41,462 nucleotides of DNA from Candidatus Thorarchaeota archaeon SMTZ1-45. GTDB lineage: Archaea > Asgardarchaeota > Thorarchaeia > Thorarchaeales > Thorarchaeaceae. The notes beneath the pieces were generated by a model. It had not been told where the DNA came from, did not search any database, and was given only the letters and a program-made list of their open reading frames with translations. Below, in pieces: positions 16,930 to 25,420 of the stretch. Location: positions 1-41,462 of the forward strand of contig LRSL01000077.1 of NCBI GenBank assembly GCA_001563335.1, read 5' to 3'. Position numbers and translations under genes: made by a program. How positions within the stretch are numbered: the stretch's first letter is position 1; every line of letters begins with the position of its first letter.

Positions 16930-18886
16930 GCAGCTCCACCTCCTTCTGCATCTTCTCAGGCGTTGCTGCCATCATATACGTGGCTCTCACCCGATCTGGG
17001 TCTTGCCCAACCTCACGCAGCATCTCCCTGGTGAGTTGGACCACGAGTTCTGATAGATGATCACCAGTCTGGTGATGACACCCACCAGGTGGGCAATGTG
17101 CCACAATGACTCTTTCAGCCCCTACAACCAGACCTTTCAGAATCTCAATTGGAGAAACCATCCCAGCACAGGGAAATTGGATTACATATGTTCCTGAGGC
17201 ATAGCTCTTGCCAGTAAAACCAGCTTGGTCAATAGAGGCATTTGCACACTCACTGCAGGCATAAACAAGTGTGAATGGTTTATTCCTCTCAAGGTGACTG
17301 TGAGTTTTCGCTATTGTTTCGAGTCTAGTAAACCAGCTCTCCTTGCTGTGAGACTGAAACTCTATGGCTCGAGTTGGACAGGCGGACACGCAAATGCCAC
17401 AAAACTCACAATGGACTGGAATGTGTATTACTTTGTCCTCGAACAGTCGCAAGGCATCATTTGGACAAGCTGTTATACATGCCTTGCACACATCACAGCT
17501 CTCGTCATCAATGAGTGGTGTCCACCCGGAATGTTTCAAAGGCGACCTGACTACTTTGAAAGCCTCCAAGACTGCATTCTGAGCTGAAACCAGAGCGTGA
17601 GAGAGGTCCATTACTGTCTTTGCACCTCCAGCAATGAAGATACCTCTTCGAGAGGTCTGTACAGGTTTCATCTTACTGTATCTAGTCTTAATGAAGCCGT
17701 TATCATCACATTCTACACCCAAAGCTGCAGCGAGCCGAGTCGTGTCACTGATTGGACCGACAAGCTCATTGATTGCGAGTGTGTCTACTGTGACCTCTCT
17801 CACTATCGACTCAAGTCTGTTCTCAATTAGACAGGTCAATCCACCATCATGCTCTTTGACCTGTTTCACATTACCACGCAAAAAGATGACCCCTGAGTTA
17901 CGAGCTCTGCGATATAGGTTCTCATCATCTGTCTGGATGTCTGAGTGTGATACAAAGATGATATTGCCCTGGCTAGCAAGCTCTTCGGTCATTCTCAGGA
18001 GATGACTGCCCTCAGCTGAAGACATTTCGACATCAGGGTCAGTAACGACCAAGATGTTGGAGCCCTTCTTTGCGTTTTTCTTTCCTGATCTAGTGACCAA
18101 GCTCTGTAGAGTAAGGACCCTCTCGGATTTTCCATAACGACATTTCTTTGCTATGTTAGGAATGTATTGCTGAGTGCCTGTGGCGATTATGATAGCCCCG
18201 TAGTCTTGTGTGGTTAGGTTGTCCTCAGAGTCTTTCCACGTAATCTCATATGACCCCATTTGCCCCTCAATCTCTTGCACATACCCCTGAGCCCGCTCCA
18301 CACCAGATAGTGATTTGTGAAGCGTCTTGAGCATTTGGGCTAGTGTTTCTTTATCACTCATGAAGAAATGGTCTTCGTAGTACTTTTCATCATTCTGACC
18401 TGGAGGTTCCAGAAGGGTTACCCCAACTCTTAGCTTCTGGAGGTCGGATGCAGCTTTTAGCCCAGCAATTCCGCCACCAATAATGAGAACTCGTTCAATC
18501 ATGTTCTCATTGAACTCAATTGGAGGCTCCATATAGTCCAGCTGTAATGCGGCATCCGTTAACAGTACTATCGCTTTACTGGTTGCAGACTTGCTATCCT
18601 CAGAGTGCACCCAAACAACATGTTCTCTGAGAGGGACAAAGGAAATTAAATCGGTCTTAAGTTTCTCTTTCACTGGGATGCCAATGATTTGAGAGCTGCA
18701 CGCTCCAATTGCTACTTGATCACCATTTGAAACACTCTTCTTAATCTTGGTGAGCCCATCTTCCAGACATAAACTGTCTACGGTTTCAATCGTATCGAAT
18801 GCCTTGGCGACTTCCTTCTCGACCTTAGAAAAGTCTACGGTCTTGTTTAGTGTATTATTACAGGTACAGAGAAACAGCTTCTTCAT
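16922..18886 (-). CDS. HdrA-like/MvhD fusion flavoprotein
   Basis: 654 residues, ATG 18886. An N-terminal HdrA-type domain (LCTCNNTLNK; VAIGACSSQ; PLREHVVWVH) is followed by an FAD Rossmann motif GGGIAG at 137-142 and a thioredoxin-reductase-like core. Two [4Fe-4S] motifs follow (Cys 464/467/470/474 and 493/496/499/503), then a fused MvhD domain (Cys 544/547, 573, 598, 603; AHCPPGGCHHQTGDH). It lacks both the LDCxxC loop and the inserted ferredoxin of true HdrA. Fused HdrA-MvhD proteins are known in Hdr complexes of several anaerobes. It would link the electron donor directly to flavin. Its missing parts are the ones kept by the short HdrA just upstream (18887-20152), so the two may act together. 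Confidence 0.85.
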   Translation of the reverse strand: MKKLFLCTCNNTLNKTVDFSKVEKEVAKAFDTIETVDSLCLEDGLTKIKKSVSNGDQVAIGACSSQIIGIPVKEKLKTDLISFVPLREHVVWVHSEDSKSATSKAIVLLTDAALQLDYMEPPIEFNENMIERVLIIGGGIAGLKAASDLQKLRVGVTLLEPPGQNDEKYYEDHFFMSDKETLAQMLKTLHKSLSGVERAQGYVQEIEGQMGSYEITWKDSEDNLTTQDYGAIIIATGTQQYIPNIAKKCRYGKSERVLTLQSLVTRSGKKNAKKGSNILVVTDPDVEMSSAEGSHLLRMTEELASQGNIIFVSHSDIQTDDENLYRRARNSGVIFLRGNVKQVKEHDGGLTCLIENRLESIVREVTVDTLAINELVGPISDTTRLAAALGVECDDNGFIKTRYSKMKPVQTSRRGIFIAGGAKTVMDLSHALVSAQNAVLEAFKVVRSPLKHSGWTPLIDDESCDVCKACITACPNDALRLFEDKVIHIPVHCEFCGICVSACPTRAIEFQSHSKESWFTRLETIAKTHSHLERNKPFTLVYACSECANASIDQAGFTGKSYASGTYVIQFPCAGMVSPIEILKGLVVGAERVIVAHCPPGGCHHQTGDHLSELVVQLTREMLREVGQDPDRVRATYMMAATPEKMQKEVELRG

Positions 18887-20152
18887 CTAAGCACCTCCCT
18901 CTAAGTCTAGGTATACCTGTAATGCCACAGAGTTTGCCTCAGCTACACTGGTAGGAATGTCAGTGGGTCCAGTGGATGTACCGCAGGCATAGATTCTTTC
19001 TCTAGGGTCTTGATGGGAAATGAATCCATGCTTATCGAGAATAGAGGTGAACTCTTCTCTTTCAGATGCAAGAGGTATAAGTGATGAGGCTAAAACAACA
19101 AGGTCAGACTCAATCTCTAATCGTTTCTTTGACTCTGTGTCCTCTACAATGGTTAGTAGTGAATCACCTCGAATTGTCACTTGGTCGGGCTTTCCGCGAA
19201 TAAACTTAACACCGAGCTCTCTCGCAAGAGTGAGATAGTGTTGACTGTGCAAAGGAACTCGCAGATCCATGTAACAAAGTGTAACGTTAACTCCAGAGTT
19301 TTTCAACATAACTGCATGTTTGAGGCTATATGTACAGCAGGCCTGGGAGCAGTATTCGGCAGCATTCAAATCCCTGCTCCCAGCACAGAGTATCATTGTA
19401 ACGGAGTTCACAGATTTCCCTGATGCTGTGAGAACTGCGCCATTGGTAGGACCGGTGGAGTCTAGAAGACGTGCAAGCTCCCGTTGAGTCAGCACATCTT
19501 GATACTCACCATACTCATACCCTGACAAATTACTTGGGTTTCGTTCTTCAACGCCAGTCGCAATAACTACAGCGTCAGCAGTTATAGAGCGGCTTGTTCG
19601 TTTCTGCTCGAGATTGATGGCGCCCACTCCACAGACATCTACGCATTTCCCGCATTTCGTACAAGACTCGATATCAATCACAGGAATGAGAGGAATAGCC
19701 TGTGGAACAGGTCTGTAGATTGCTTTCCGATTACGCCTTCCAAGATTCATCTCATCAAGGACTTCAACATCGCATACATTGATGCATTCTAGACACACAA
19801 CACAGCGGTCAGGTGAAACTAGTCTTGGTTGAGACCGCAACGACAGAGAGAACTTCTTTCCATTCTTCTTGATGGATTTTATATCTGTCAAAGTATGAAG
19901 GGTCAATCCCTTCTGTGTTCCGAGCAGCGTTCTATATTGGCAGCGGCGATGTTTGCCATCGTATAACTCCTCGCAGACATCAAGGCAGAGCGCGCAGTCA
20001 TCAGTAGGGAATACTTTACCAAGGTGAGCTGAAAGACCTCCAACGGTCGCTTCCTTTTCAACAAGATGTACTCTCATCCCAAGATCAGATAGCTGTTGAG
20101 CAACTTGAACACCAGCAATTCCAGCACCAACCACAACAACGGTCTTGACCAT
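18887..20152 (-). CDS. Short HdrA-like flavoprotein lacking the N-terminal and C-terminal cluster domains
   Basis: 421 residues from ATG 20152, which overlaps the hdrB2 stop (TGATG). It begins at the FAD Rossmann motif (VKTVVVVGAGIAGVQ), so the N-terminal HdrA domain is absent. It keeps the Cys loop FPTDDCALCLDVCEE and an inserted ferredoxin (CVVCLECINVCD; CTKCGKCVDVCG, in which the usual Pro after the last Cys is Gly or Asp). The thioredoxin-reductase-like core includes CAGSRD and SQACCTYSLKHA. It ends right after the HdrA motif TDIPTSVAEANS, without the C-terminal double ferredoxin. The neighbour after it supplies an N-terminal domain, C-terminal ferredoxins and MvhD, so together they resemble a split and rearranged HdrA. 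Confidence 0.85.
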   Translation of the reverse strand: MVKTVVVVGAGIAGVQVAQQLSDLGMRVHLVEKEATVGGLSAHLGKVFPTDDCALCLDVCEELYDGKHRRCQYRTLLGTQKGLTLHTLTDIKSIKKNGKKFSLSLRSQPRLVSPDRCVVCLECINVCDVEVLDEMNLGRRNRKAIYRPVPQAIPLIPVIDIESCTKCGKCVDVCGVGAINLEQKRTSRSITADAVVIATGVEERNPSNLSGYEYGEYQDVLTQRELARLLDSTGPTNGAVLTASGKSVNSVTMILCAGSRDLNAAEYCSQACCTYSLKHAVMLKNSGVNVTLCYMDLRVPLHSQHYLTLARELGVKFIRGKPDQVTIRGDSLLTIVEDTESKKRLEIESDLVVLASSLIPLASEREEFTSILDKHGFISHQDPRERIYACGTSTGPTDIPTSVAEANSVALQVYLDLEGGA

Positions 20153-21054
20153 CACTCACCAACTCCTATTTTTTCAAGTAAGGGTTCTATTTTCACTCGA
20201 TGATACCTTCTTGAATTGCTGACCACAAGGTCTGTCAGACCCATAGCAAGAGCTAACATCTCTCCCAAGTATAAGACGGGCATATTGAGTTCTGTATCTA
20301 GATACTCGATGGCTTTCCTCTGCTGCATCTCGAGTTGTGTGTAGCAAGTGGGACAGATTAGAACAATCGCATCTGCACCTGCATCACTTATTTTCTGAAG
20401 CTTCTGGGCAGTGAGCTTGAACGACTTTGACTCATCGGAAGGTCCTATAGGAGCACCACAACAAGCCATCTTATCCTTGTATTCCACTGGCTCTGCGCCA
20501 ACAACTCTGATTAAATCCTCCATCCATTGTGGATTCTCTGCATCATCCATGTATGTTGCTTCAATTGGTCTGACAAGGTGACACCCATAATGAGAGGCTA
20601 TGGAGAGACCCTTGAGAGGATGAGTTATTTTTTTCGCGATTTGATCCAAGCCAACATCCTCATGTAGTACATGAAGTATGTTCTTCACAGTGACTTCCCC
20701 AGTTGCCTGCATTCCAGCATTCTTCAGTCTCTTGTTGACCCTTTCTCGTATATCTGAATCTGTTTTGAGCGTGTGTTTCACAACAGACAATGTGTGAAAA
20801 CAACCACTACATAGAGCAACCGTGTCACGAGAACTTGCCTCGCTCACAGCAATATTTCTAGCGCCTATTGTGAACCAAGCTTCAATGTCCACACCAGGGA
20901 ATGTGGTTGGTTCAGGACAGCATGTGTGCCCCTCGTCTGTTACTAGCTCCACATTCAGACGGTTCAGAACCTCTCTCATCGTGAGTTCAAAGTGTGGAAG
21001 TCTGAAGGGGATAGTACAGCCAGGGAAATAGGTGTACTCAATTGACTTACTCAC
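20152..21054 (-). CDS. hdrB: Heterodisulfide reductase subunit B, copy 2
   Basis: 300 residues from GTG 21054, chosen because GGAGGTG lies 6 nt upstream; it overlaps the hdrC2 stop by 8 nt. It begins SKSIEYTYFPGCTIPFRLP. The first CCG-type domain has HTCCPEPT (CCP instead of CCG) and LCSGCFHTL. The second is regular: YGCHLVRP, ACCGAPIGP and ICPTCYTQLE. The two noncubane clusters of HdrB should therefore be possible. It is clearly a diverged paralogue of the copy at 12571, implying a second disulfide or thiol substrate or a second docking position in one complex. Confidence 0.92.
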   Translation of the reverse strand: MSKSIEYTYFPGCTIPFRLPHFELTMREVLNRLNVELVTDEGHTCCPEPTTFPGVDIEAWFTIGARNIAVSEASSRDTVALCSGCFHTLSVVKHTLKTDSDIRERVNKRLKNAGMQATGEVTVKNILHVLHEDVGLDQIAKKITHPLKGLSIASHYGCHLVRPIEATYMDDAENPQWMEDLIRVVGAEPVEYKDKMACCGAPIGPSDESKSFKLTAQKLQKISDAGADAIVLICPTCYTQLEMQQRKAIEYLDTELNMPVLYLGEMLALAMGLTDLVVSNSRRYHRVKIEPLLEKIGVGE

Positions 21055-21574
21055 CCTCAGCACCTCCATATCTAGATTCAACAGATTCAACCCGTTCAAC
21101 AGTGCCTAGTTCCTTGAGGATTTTACCAAGCTGTGCAACTGGAGGGGGTCCCAAACTCGGTAGCCCCATCTTTTCACGAGTCTTATGCATTGGTTCGCTA
21201 ACTAAGATTGTGCGTCCCTCTGACAGAATGGCTCGTGCTCTATCCAGAGCTGTCTGAGGTGTATTTCCAGAAAGAAGACCCCTTACTTTGGCGAGTACTA
21301 GGATCTCTGGTATCTTCACATGCTCAGGGCATCTGACTTCACACTGTTCACAGGTAAGGCAAGTCCAGATCAGCCGCTCCTGCGCTAACGATTCATCTGC
21401 TAGAATAAGCTTCTCTAGAAAGAGTCGAGGGTTGAAAGACTCATCTATCATTGCGATTGGACAGGCAGCAGTGCACCTTCCACATTGGTAGCATCTCAAT
21501 AGCGTCTTACCCTCTGGTTGCAGAAGAATCCACTTACGAAATTCAAGGTCAGAGGATATACCATGATCCGTCAT
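21047..21574 (-). CDS. hdrC: Heterodisulfide reductase subunit C, copy 2
   Basis: 175 residues from ATG 21574 (AAGGT nine nt upstream); a longer frame to 21625 is possible but its extra residues are not HdrC-like. Two [4Fe-4S] motifs, CYQCGRCTAACP and CLTCEQCEVRCP, match HdrC. It is the first gene of the eight-gene hdr operon that runs to 12571. Its promoter should lie in the 21575-21800 gap, where CATAATCC/CTAAACAAA (about 21640-21660, reverse strand) is only a weak TATA candidate. Confidence 0.9.
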   Translation of the reverse strand: MTDHGISSDLEFRKWILLQPEGKTLLRCYQCGRCTAACPIAMIDESFNPRLFLEKLILADESLAQERLIWTCLTCEQCEVRCPEHVKIPEILVLAKVRGLLSGNTPQTALDRARAILSEGRTILVSEPMHKTREKMGLPSLGPPPVAQLGKILKELGTVERVESVESRYGGAEGE

Positions 21575-21824
21575 AATATTCAAACCTTGTAAACTGGATG
21601 TGAATTCTCGAGTTAAGCGTCCCAAAAAGAATGTCGATTTGTTTAGGGATTATGTAACAACTGAATTTGCGCTTCATAGGAAAGAGCATCATGGATAGTG
21701 TTTGTATTTGAGAAGACCCATTTCATCACTAGATGATGCAATATCTTTCCGTACATAATCCTTTTATTAGTGTACTAGCGCTAACCGAAATAGTTCCTTT
21801 AACAAATAGAGGAGAGTAATCACA

Positions 21825-22142
21825 ATCGGAAAAGAAAAGGCAATTGGTGCCCTTATCTTCATCTTCGCCCTGCTGGTGCTAATCTACTACACGTGGGGGC
21901 TAGTTATACTTCAGCTGGTTCCAGACCTATCAACCTGGGTTATAGATAACTTTGGTGCTTTTGCACCTCTATTCAATCCAAGTCCAGATTTCCTAGTTCA
22001 ACTACCGATATACCTGGGCGTGGTTCTGATTATGGTCATTGCTATGTGGATTGGTTGGACAATGCTAACCACTCCAGCTCCTGAGCCACTTGAGGACTTC
22101 GACTTCGATGAAGAAGAAGTTGCAGAGAAGGCTGAAGAGTAA
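21825..22142 (+). CDS. Small two-helix membrane protein with acidic C-terminal tail (non-canonical start likely)
   Basis: The in-frame start a standard rule would pick is GTG 21876, but that cuts off most of the first helix. Upstream, the frame is open to TAG 21807-21809 and reads IGKEKAIGALIFIFALLVLI, a classic basic N-terminus plus helix. A strong GAGGAGAG (21809-21816) lies 8-10 nt before ATC 21825, and no ATG, GTG or TTG exists in that stretch. From ATC 21825 it is 105 residues, with helix 1 at about 7-32, helix 2 about 62-82 (LPIYLGVVLIMVIAMWIGWT) and a tail of repeated Glu/Asp. Function unknown; a hairpin terminator follows. It is divergent from the hdr operon. Confidence 0.7.
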   Translation: MGKEKAIGALIFIFALLVLIYYTWGLVILQLVPDLSTWVIDNFGAFAPLFNPSPDFLVQLPIYLGVVLIMVIAMWIGWTMLTTPAPEPLEDFDFDEEEVAEKAEE

Positions 22143-22166
22143 TCGTTTCGATAACAGCTAGTAGAC

Positions 22167-22184
22167 AGGGCCGAAAGGCCCTTT
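22167..22184 (+). terminator. GNRA-loop hairpin terminator
   Basis: AGGGCC (22167-22172) and GGCCCT (22177-22182) form a perfect 6-bp stem closed by a GAAA tetraloop and followed by TTTC. It lies 25 bases past the stop of the small membrane protein. Confidence 0.55.
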
Positions 22185-22284
22185 CATTCCGTTTTCCCTA
22201 TAGTTGACATGCTACTCGTTTGTATAAGTGCAAGTAGGTCATGACTTAAGAAGCAATACCACATCTTCGATGTAGTGTTATTAG

Positions 22285-22824
22285 ATGCCTTTCTTTGGAC
22301 GTCCAAGAGACCCTGAATATAGAGAAGCTGCAAGATTGTTGAATGAGGGGAGAGCAGAAGAGGCTATCACAAAACTGAGATTGATTATTGAAAAGACACC
22401 TGAGCATATAAACGCCTACATAACACTAGCTGTTGCCCTCATGGAGGTTCAAGAAAAACCCATGAAGGATACTCCTCAGACAGTTGAGGCATTAGCGCTC
22501 CTTGACACTGCAGCAAACTTGGATCCAAAGAGTCCAATTCCATACTTCAACATGGGTGTAATGCTCAGGACCATTGGACTTCTTGAGGAGGCGCTAGTGA
22601 GCTTTGAGAAAGCCCTAGAGAGAGAGAAACGCCAACCACTTGCGATAGCCAATATGGCTGAAATCAACTATGAGTTAGAACGATGGGAGGAGGCAATTCG
22701 TCTTGCCAAACTTGCTCTGATAAGAGACCCTGGACTTGAGTCAGCGATGGGCTGGGTCAGGGTGGCCATGCGAAAAGCAGGCATGCTAGACCATGATGGT
22801 AATGTGATTGAACGACCCGATTGA
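22285..22824 (+). CDS. TPR-repeat protein
   Basis: 179 residues, ATG start. At least four tetratricopeptide-type helical repeats are visible: residues about 10-43 (ARLLNEGRAEEAITKLRLI), 44-80, 84-117 (FNMGVMLRTIGLLEEALVSF) and 118-150 (ANMAEINYELERWEEAIRLA). No signal peptide or membrane helix is present, so it is a soluble scaffold. A TATA-like TTTGTATAAG lies at 22209-22218, about 65 nt upstream. Partner unknown. It precedes the S19 gene on the same strand with an 81-base gap that has its own promoter-like element, so the two need not be cotranscribed. Confidence 0.8.
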   Translation: MPFFGRPRDPEYREAARLLNEGRAEEAITKLRLIIEKTPEHINAYITLAVALMEVQEKPMKDTPQTVEALALLDTAANLDPKSPIPYFNMGVMLRTIGLLEEALVSFEKALEREKRQPLAIANMAEINYELERWEEAIRLAKLALIRDPGLESAMGWVRVAMRKAGMLDHDGNVIERPD

Positions 22825-22917
22825 TGGCCAGTACGCAATCCTTAAATTGACTCCCCTTGGCTTCTGCACAGCTGTGAGTTGTAACAATCGACTCCGAATA
22901 TCACAATGGGTGATAAC

Positions 22918-23328
22918 ATGTCACAGAAAGGCGAACCAATGTATCGTGGGTACCCCCTGTCAGAGCTGGCAAAGATGAATATGGACTCACTCATCGAGCT
23001 GCTCCCATCACGCAGGAGAAGGACCCTGAAACGCGGCTTACCCCCACGTCAGAAGAAACTGCTTATGAAGCTCAGGGCAGCAAGAAAACAACAGAGGAAG
23101 GGGAAGGAGGTTGTTGTTCGCACTCATTGCCGTGACATGGTCATTCTTCCTGAGATGGTTGATCTCACCATCGGCATTCACAACGGTAAGGACTTCGTTC
23201 GTGTCAAGATCATCCCGCAGATGATTGGGCACTTGACTGGGGAATTTTCAAATCCGATGAAAGTTGTCAAGCATGGTAACCCGGGGATAGGTGCAACAAA
23301 AAGCAGCGCATATGTGCCCCTCAAGTAA
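22918..23328 (+). CDS. rps19: Small ribosomal subunit protein uS19 (archaeal type)
   Basis: 136 residues from ATG 22918, preceded by GGGTGAT; ATG 22906 would add four residues. The core S19 signatures are present: RTHCRDMVILPEMV, NGKDFVRVKI, MIGHLTGEF and the C-terminal KHGNPGIGATKSS, AYVPLK. S19 sits in the head of the small subunit beside S13 and 16S rRNA. The gene normally lies between rpl2 and rpl22 in the S10 cluster, but here it stands alone between a TPR gene and a membrane-protein gene. A second copy of its last ~22 codons lies at 25421-25492, with nearly the same protein but different codons. A T-run/hairpin at 23345-23362 follows the stop. Confidence 0.95.
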   Translation: MSQKGEPMYRGYPLSELAKMNMDSLIELLPSRRRRTLKRGLPPRQKKLLMKLRAARKQQRKGKEVVVRTHCRDMVILPEMVDLTIGIHNGKDFVRVKIIPQMIGHLTGEFSNPMKVVKHGNPGIGATKSSAYVPLK

Positions 23329-23344
23329 AATTCATTCTCTTATT

Positions 23345-23362
23345 CTTTTTTATGGAAAAAAG
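23345..23362 (+). terminator. T-rich hairpin after rps19
   Basis: CTTTTTT (23345-23351) pairs with AAAAAAG (23356-23362) around ATGG, 16 bases past the rps19 stop. The T-run on the transcript strand is itself a typical archaeal terminator. Confidence 0.45.
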
Positions 23363-23480
23363 GGCTTTATGAGTCCTTTTTCGTACTATCAAGAAATCAA
23401 AGTGAGTTCTCAACCCCTATCAACAGGAAAACAAAAATTGATTAATTGGAGAGAAGACTTTCCATCCGTAGGTGGATAGA

Positions 23481-25400
23481 GTGGAGATTCTAAAAAGACA
23501 TGGTGTCCAAATCAAGAAGTTGATTGTGGTCATATCTATTGTCTTGTTTATAGCTGCACCATTCGTTTCATACGCTCATAGAAATACTGACCCAACTTTC
23601 ATAACCAGAGACGAGAGTCCGATGGAAGGATCCATAGGATATACAATTCATAGGACACCACATTCACCTCAAACTAGTGTTGTTGTTTACAATGGTAGTG
23701 TCAATGACCAAAGTGCTGACTGGTATCCTAGGTGGAGCATCTTTTGTGAAATTCACAATGAATCACAAGGAGTATTAATTGACCTCGCAGGTACTGGAAC
23801 TACAACTTGGGGAGCTACTCTTGATTCATCTGTGGAGTTCATTGGTAGTCCTACTCTTCCTTTGATGAATTACTCAGAAGTCTGTTTCATGATCGAAATC
23901 AAAGCCATTCATGGATCAGCAAATGTGAGTCTAAAAATGAACTATGATTTATGGCCAGATTCCGATTGGGCAGAAGGTGGAGAAAATAGTACTTTTTTCA
24001 CCGAAGGCCAGTCTGGAGTGGTTATCTTGAAACCATCTCTTAGTGGCGCTTATGACCTTTGTTCGGGATGGGTTATTCGCACTATAATGATGTTGGAGAT
24101 CACTTCTTCGGAAGAGTCACTAGTAAGGGTTGGTGATGTTAGCATTTCAGTTGTTTCGAATGAAAACCTATACCCTGTTACATTTGATTTGCAAGCCCCA
24201 GATGGAGAGAGCCTATTTCTTAATCCCTACATGCAGGCACTCAGATTTGAGGATTATCTCTACTATGATAATGATTATCCAAGGTATCCTGCAGTAGAAT
24301 TAAAGCGAACAGGGAATATCACGGATTCTTCCGTATTTTCTCCACGCATCACCAATGAAACTCTCTATCTTGCAGAGGGAAGTTATGAGGGAGTAGCAGG
24401 ATGGTTCTATGGCGAGTACCAAATGCAGGATTCTATACTTAACACCAGTTTTACAATTGGACCTGATGAATCTGTTCATATTGGAATTAGAATCCCTACT
24501 TTCCGTTTGTATATCGAGATTGCCCCATCCTTTGCGTATAGCAAAGTTACTGTTCGAGATTTTGGTTATATCTACAGAATTGAATATCCGATACAAGGCG
24601 CAGAGTACCTATACATGCCCAATCGTACAAGTATCTCCATTACTGTAAGTCCTATTGCATATTTGTACAATCGAGATGTTGACTATGCACACTTCAATTA
24701 CAGACAAGCGACTGCAAGAATATCTGTTTTGACTGATGGAGCTTCATGTGTCCGAGTGAGTGTCGTTTTCTCACAATTCTCTCTATTCGGAATCATATTT
24801 GATTGGGGGCAGATTCTTGGAATATTGGGAACAACATTGCTACTACTATTGTTGATTCATGGAGGAATAAAGAAGAGTTTTGCAGGGGCTAGAAAGGACT
24901 TTAATCTTAGAACAAACATCCTTCCGGTTTCATTGTACTATATTACCATGTTTTTCCCTTGGGTCACCTACAGTTTTAATACGGATGGAAATCCATTCAC
25001 TATCGTATCTGGAGTAGTTATGATTCCGCTATGTACAACACTCTGGTGGAGCTCACAAAGCCAGCTAACTCCGGCACCAAGTAGCTACTTACTTCCGAAT
25101 ATCATTGTGATTCTGATTTTTTATTGGATACCAATGATCTATCTTAGCTATTTGATTGCAACACGTACAAATTCTATCAGCGACGAGTTGTTTCATAACG
25201 AAGAAGGTTCATTTCTAAGTCTAGGTATTTTAGGAAGCCCATTCATAATCGGTTGCTATTATGCTTGGCTCTGTATAATTGGCCTTTGTTATCTCAATAT
25301 TGGACTTATAGCAGCAGTTTTAACACTGCCTTCTTGGGGTGTGGTTTCTTGGTTAAAAAAGCGCAACAATCGAGCTCATGCCAATCATGTCAACTCTTAG
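23481..25400 (+). CDS. Large membrane protein with N-terminal extracellular beta domain, unknown family
   Basis: 639 residues from GTG 23481, chosen because AGGTGG (23468-23473) lies 7 nt upstream; GTG 23472 is three codons earlier. One N-terminal helix (LIVVISIVLFIAAPFVSYA) leads to about 400 residues of beta-rich, N-glycosylation-site-containing extracellular sequence. Then come five or so C-terminal helices (QILGILGTTLLLLLLIHGG; SLYYITMFFPWVTYSF; IIVILIFYWIPMIYLSYLI; FIIGCYYAWLCIIGLCYLN; IAAVLTLPSWGVVSWL). No catalytic motif seen. It sits between intact rps19 and an orphan rps19 tail, same strand, so it looks like inserted cargo. Its run of AT-rich codons differs from rps19 but I did not compute usage. 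Confidence 0.8.
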   Translation: MEILKRHGVQIKKLIVVISIVLFIAAPFVSYAHRNTDPTFITRDESPMEGSIGYTIHRTPHSPQTSVVVYNGSVNDQSADWYPRWSIFCEIHNESQGVLIDLAGTGTTTWGATLDSSVEFIGSPTLPLMNYSEVCFMIEIKAIHGSANVSLKMNYDLWPDSDWAEGGENSTFFTEGQSGVVILKPSLSGAYDLCSGWVIRTIMMLEITSSEESLVRVGDVSISVVSNENLYPVTFDLQAPDGESLFLNPYMQALRFEDYLYYDNDYPRYPAVELKRTGNITDSSVFSPRITNETLYLAEGSYEGVAGWFYGEYQMQDSILNTSFTIGPDESVHIGIRIPTFRLYIEIAPSFAYSKVTVRDFGYIYRIEYPIQGAEYLYMPNRTSISITVSPIAYLYNRDVDYAHFNYRQATARISVLTDGASCVRVSVVFSQFSLFGIIFDWGQILGILGTTLLLLLLIHGGIKKSFAGARKDFNLRTNILPVSLYYITMFFPWVTYSFNTDGNPFTIVSGVVMIPLCTTLWWSSQSQLTPAPSSYLLPNIIVILIFYWIPMIYLSYLIATRTNSISDELFHNEEGSFLSLGILGSPFIIGCYYAWLCIIGLCYLNIGLIAAVLTLPSWGVVSWLKKRNNRAHANHVNS

Positions 25401-25420
25401 TAGTTTAGCATATCTCACTC

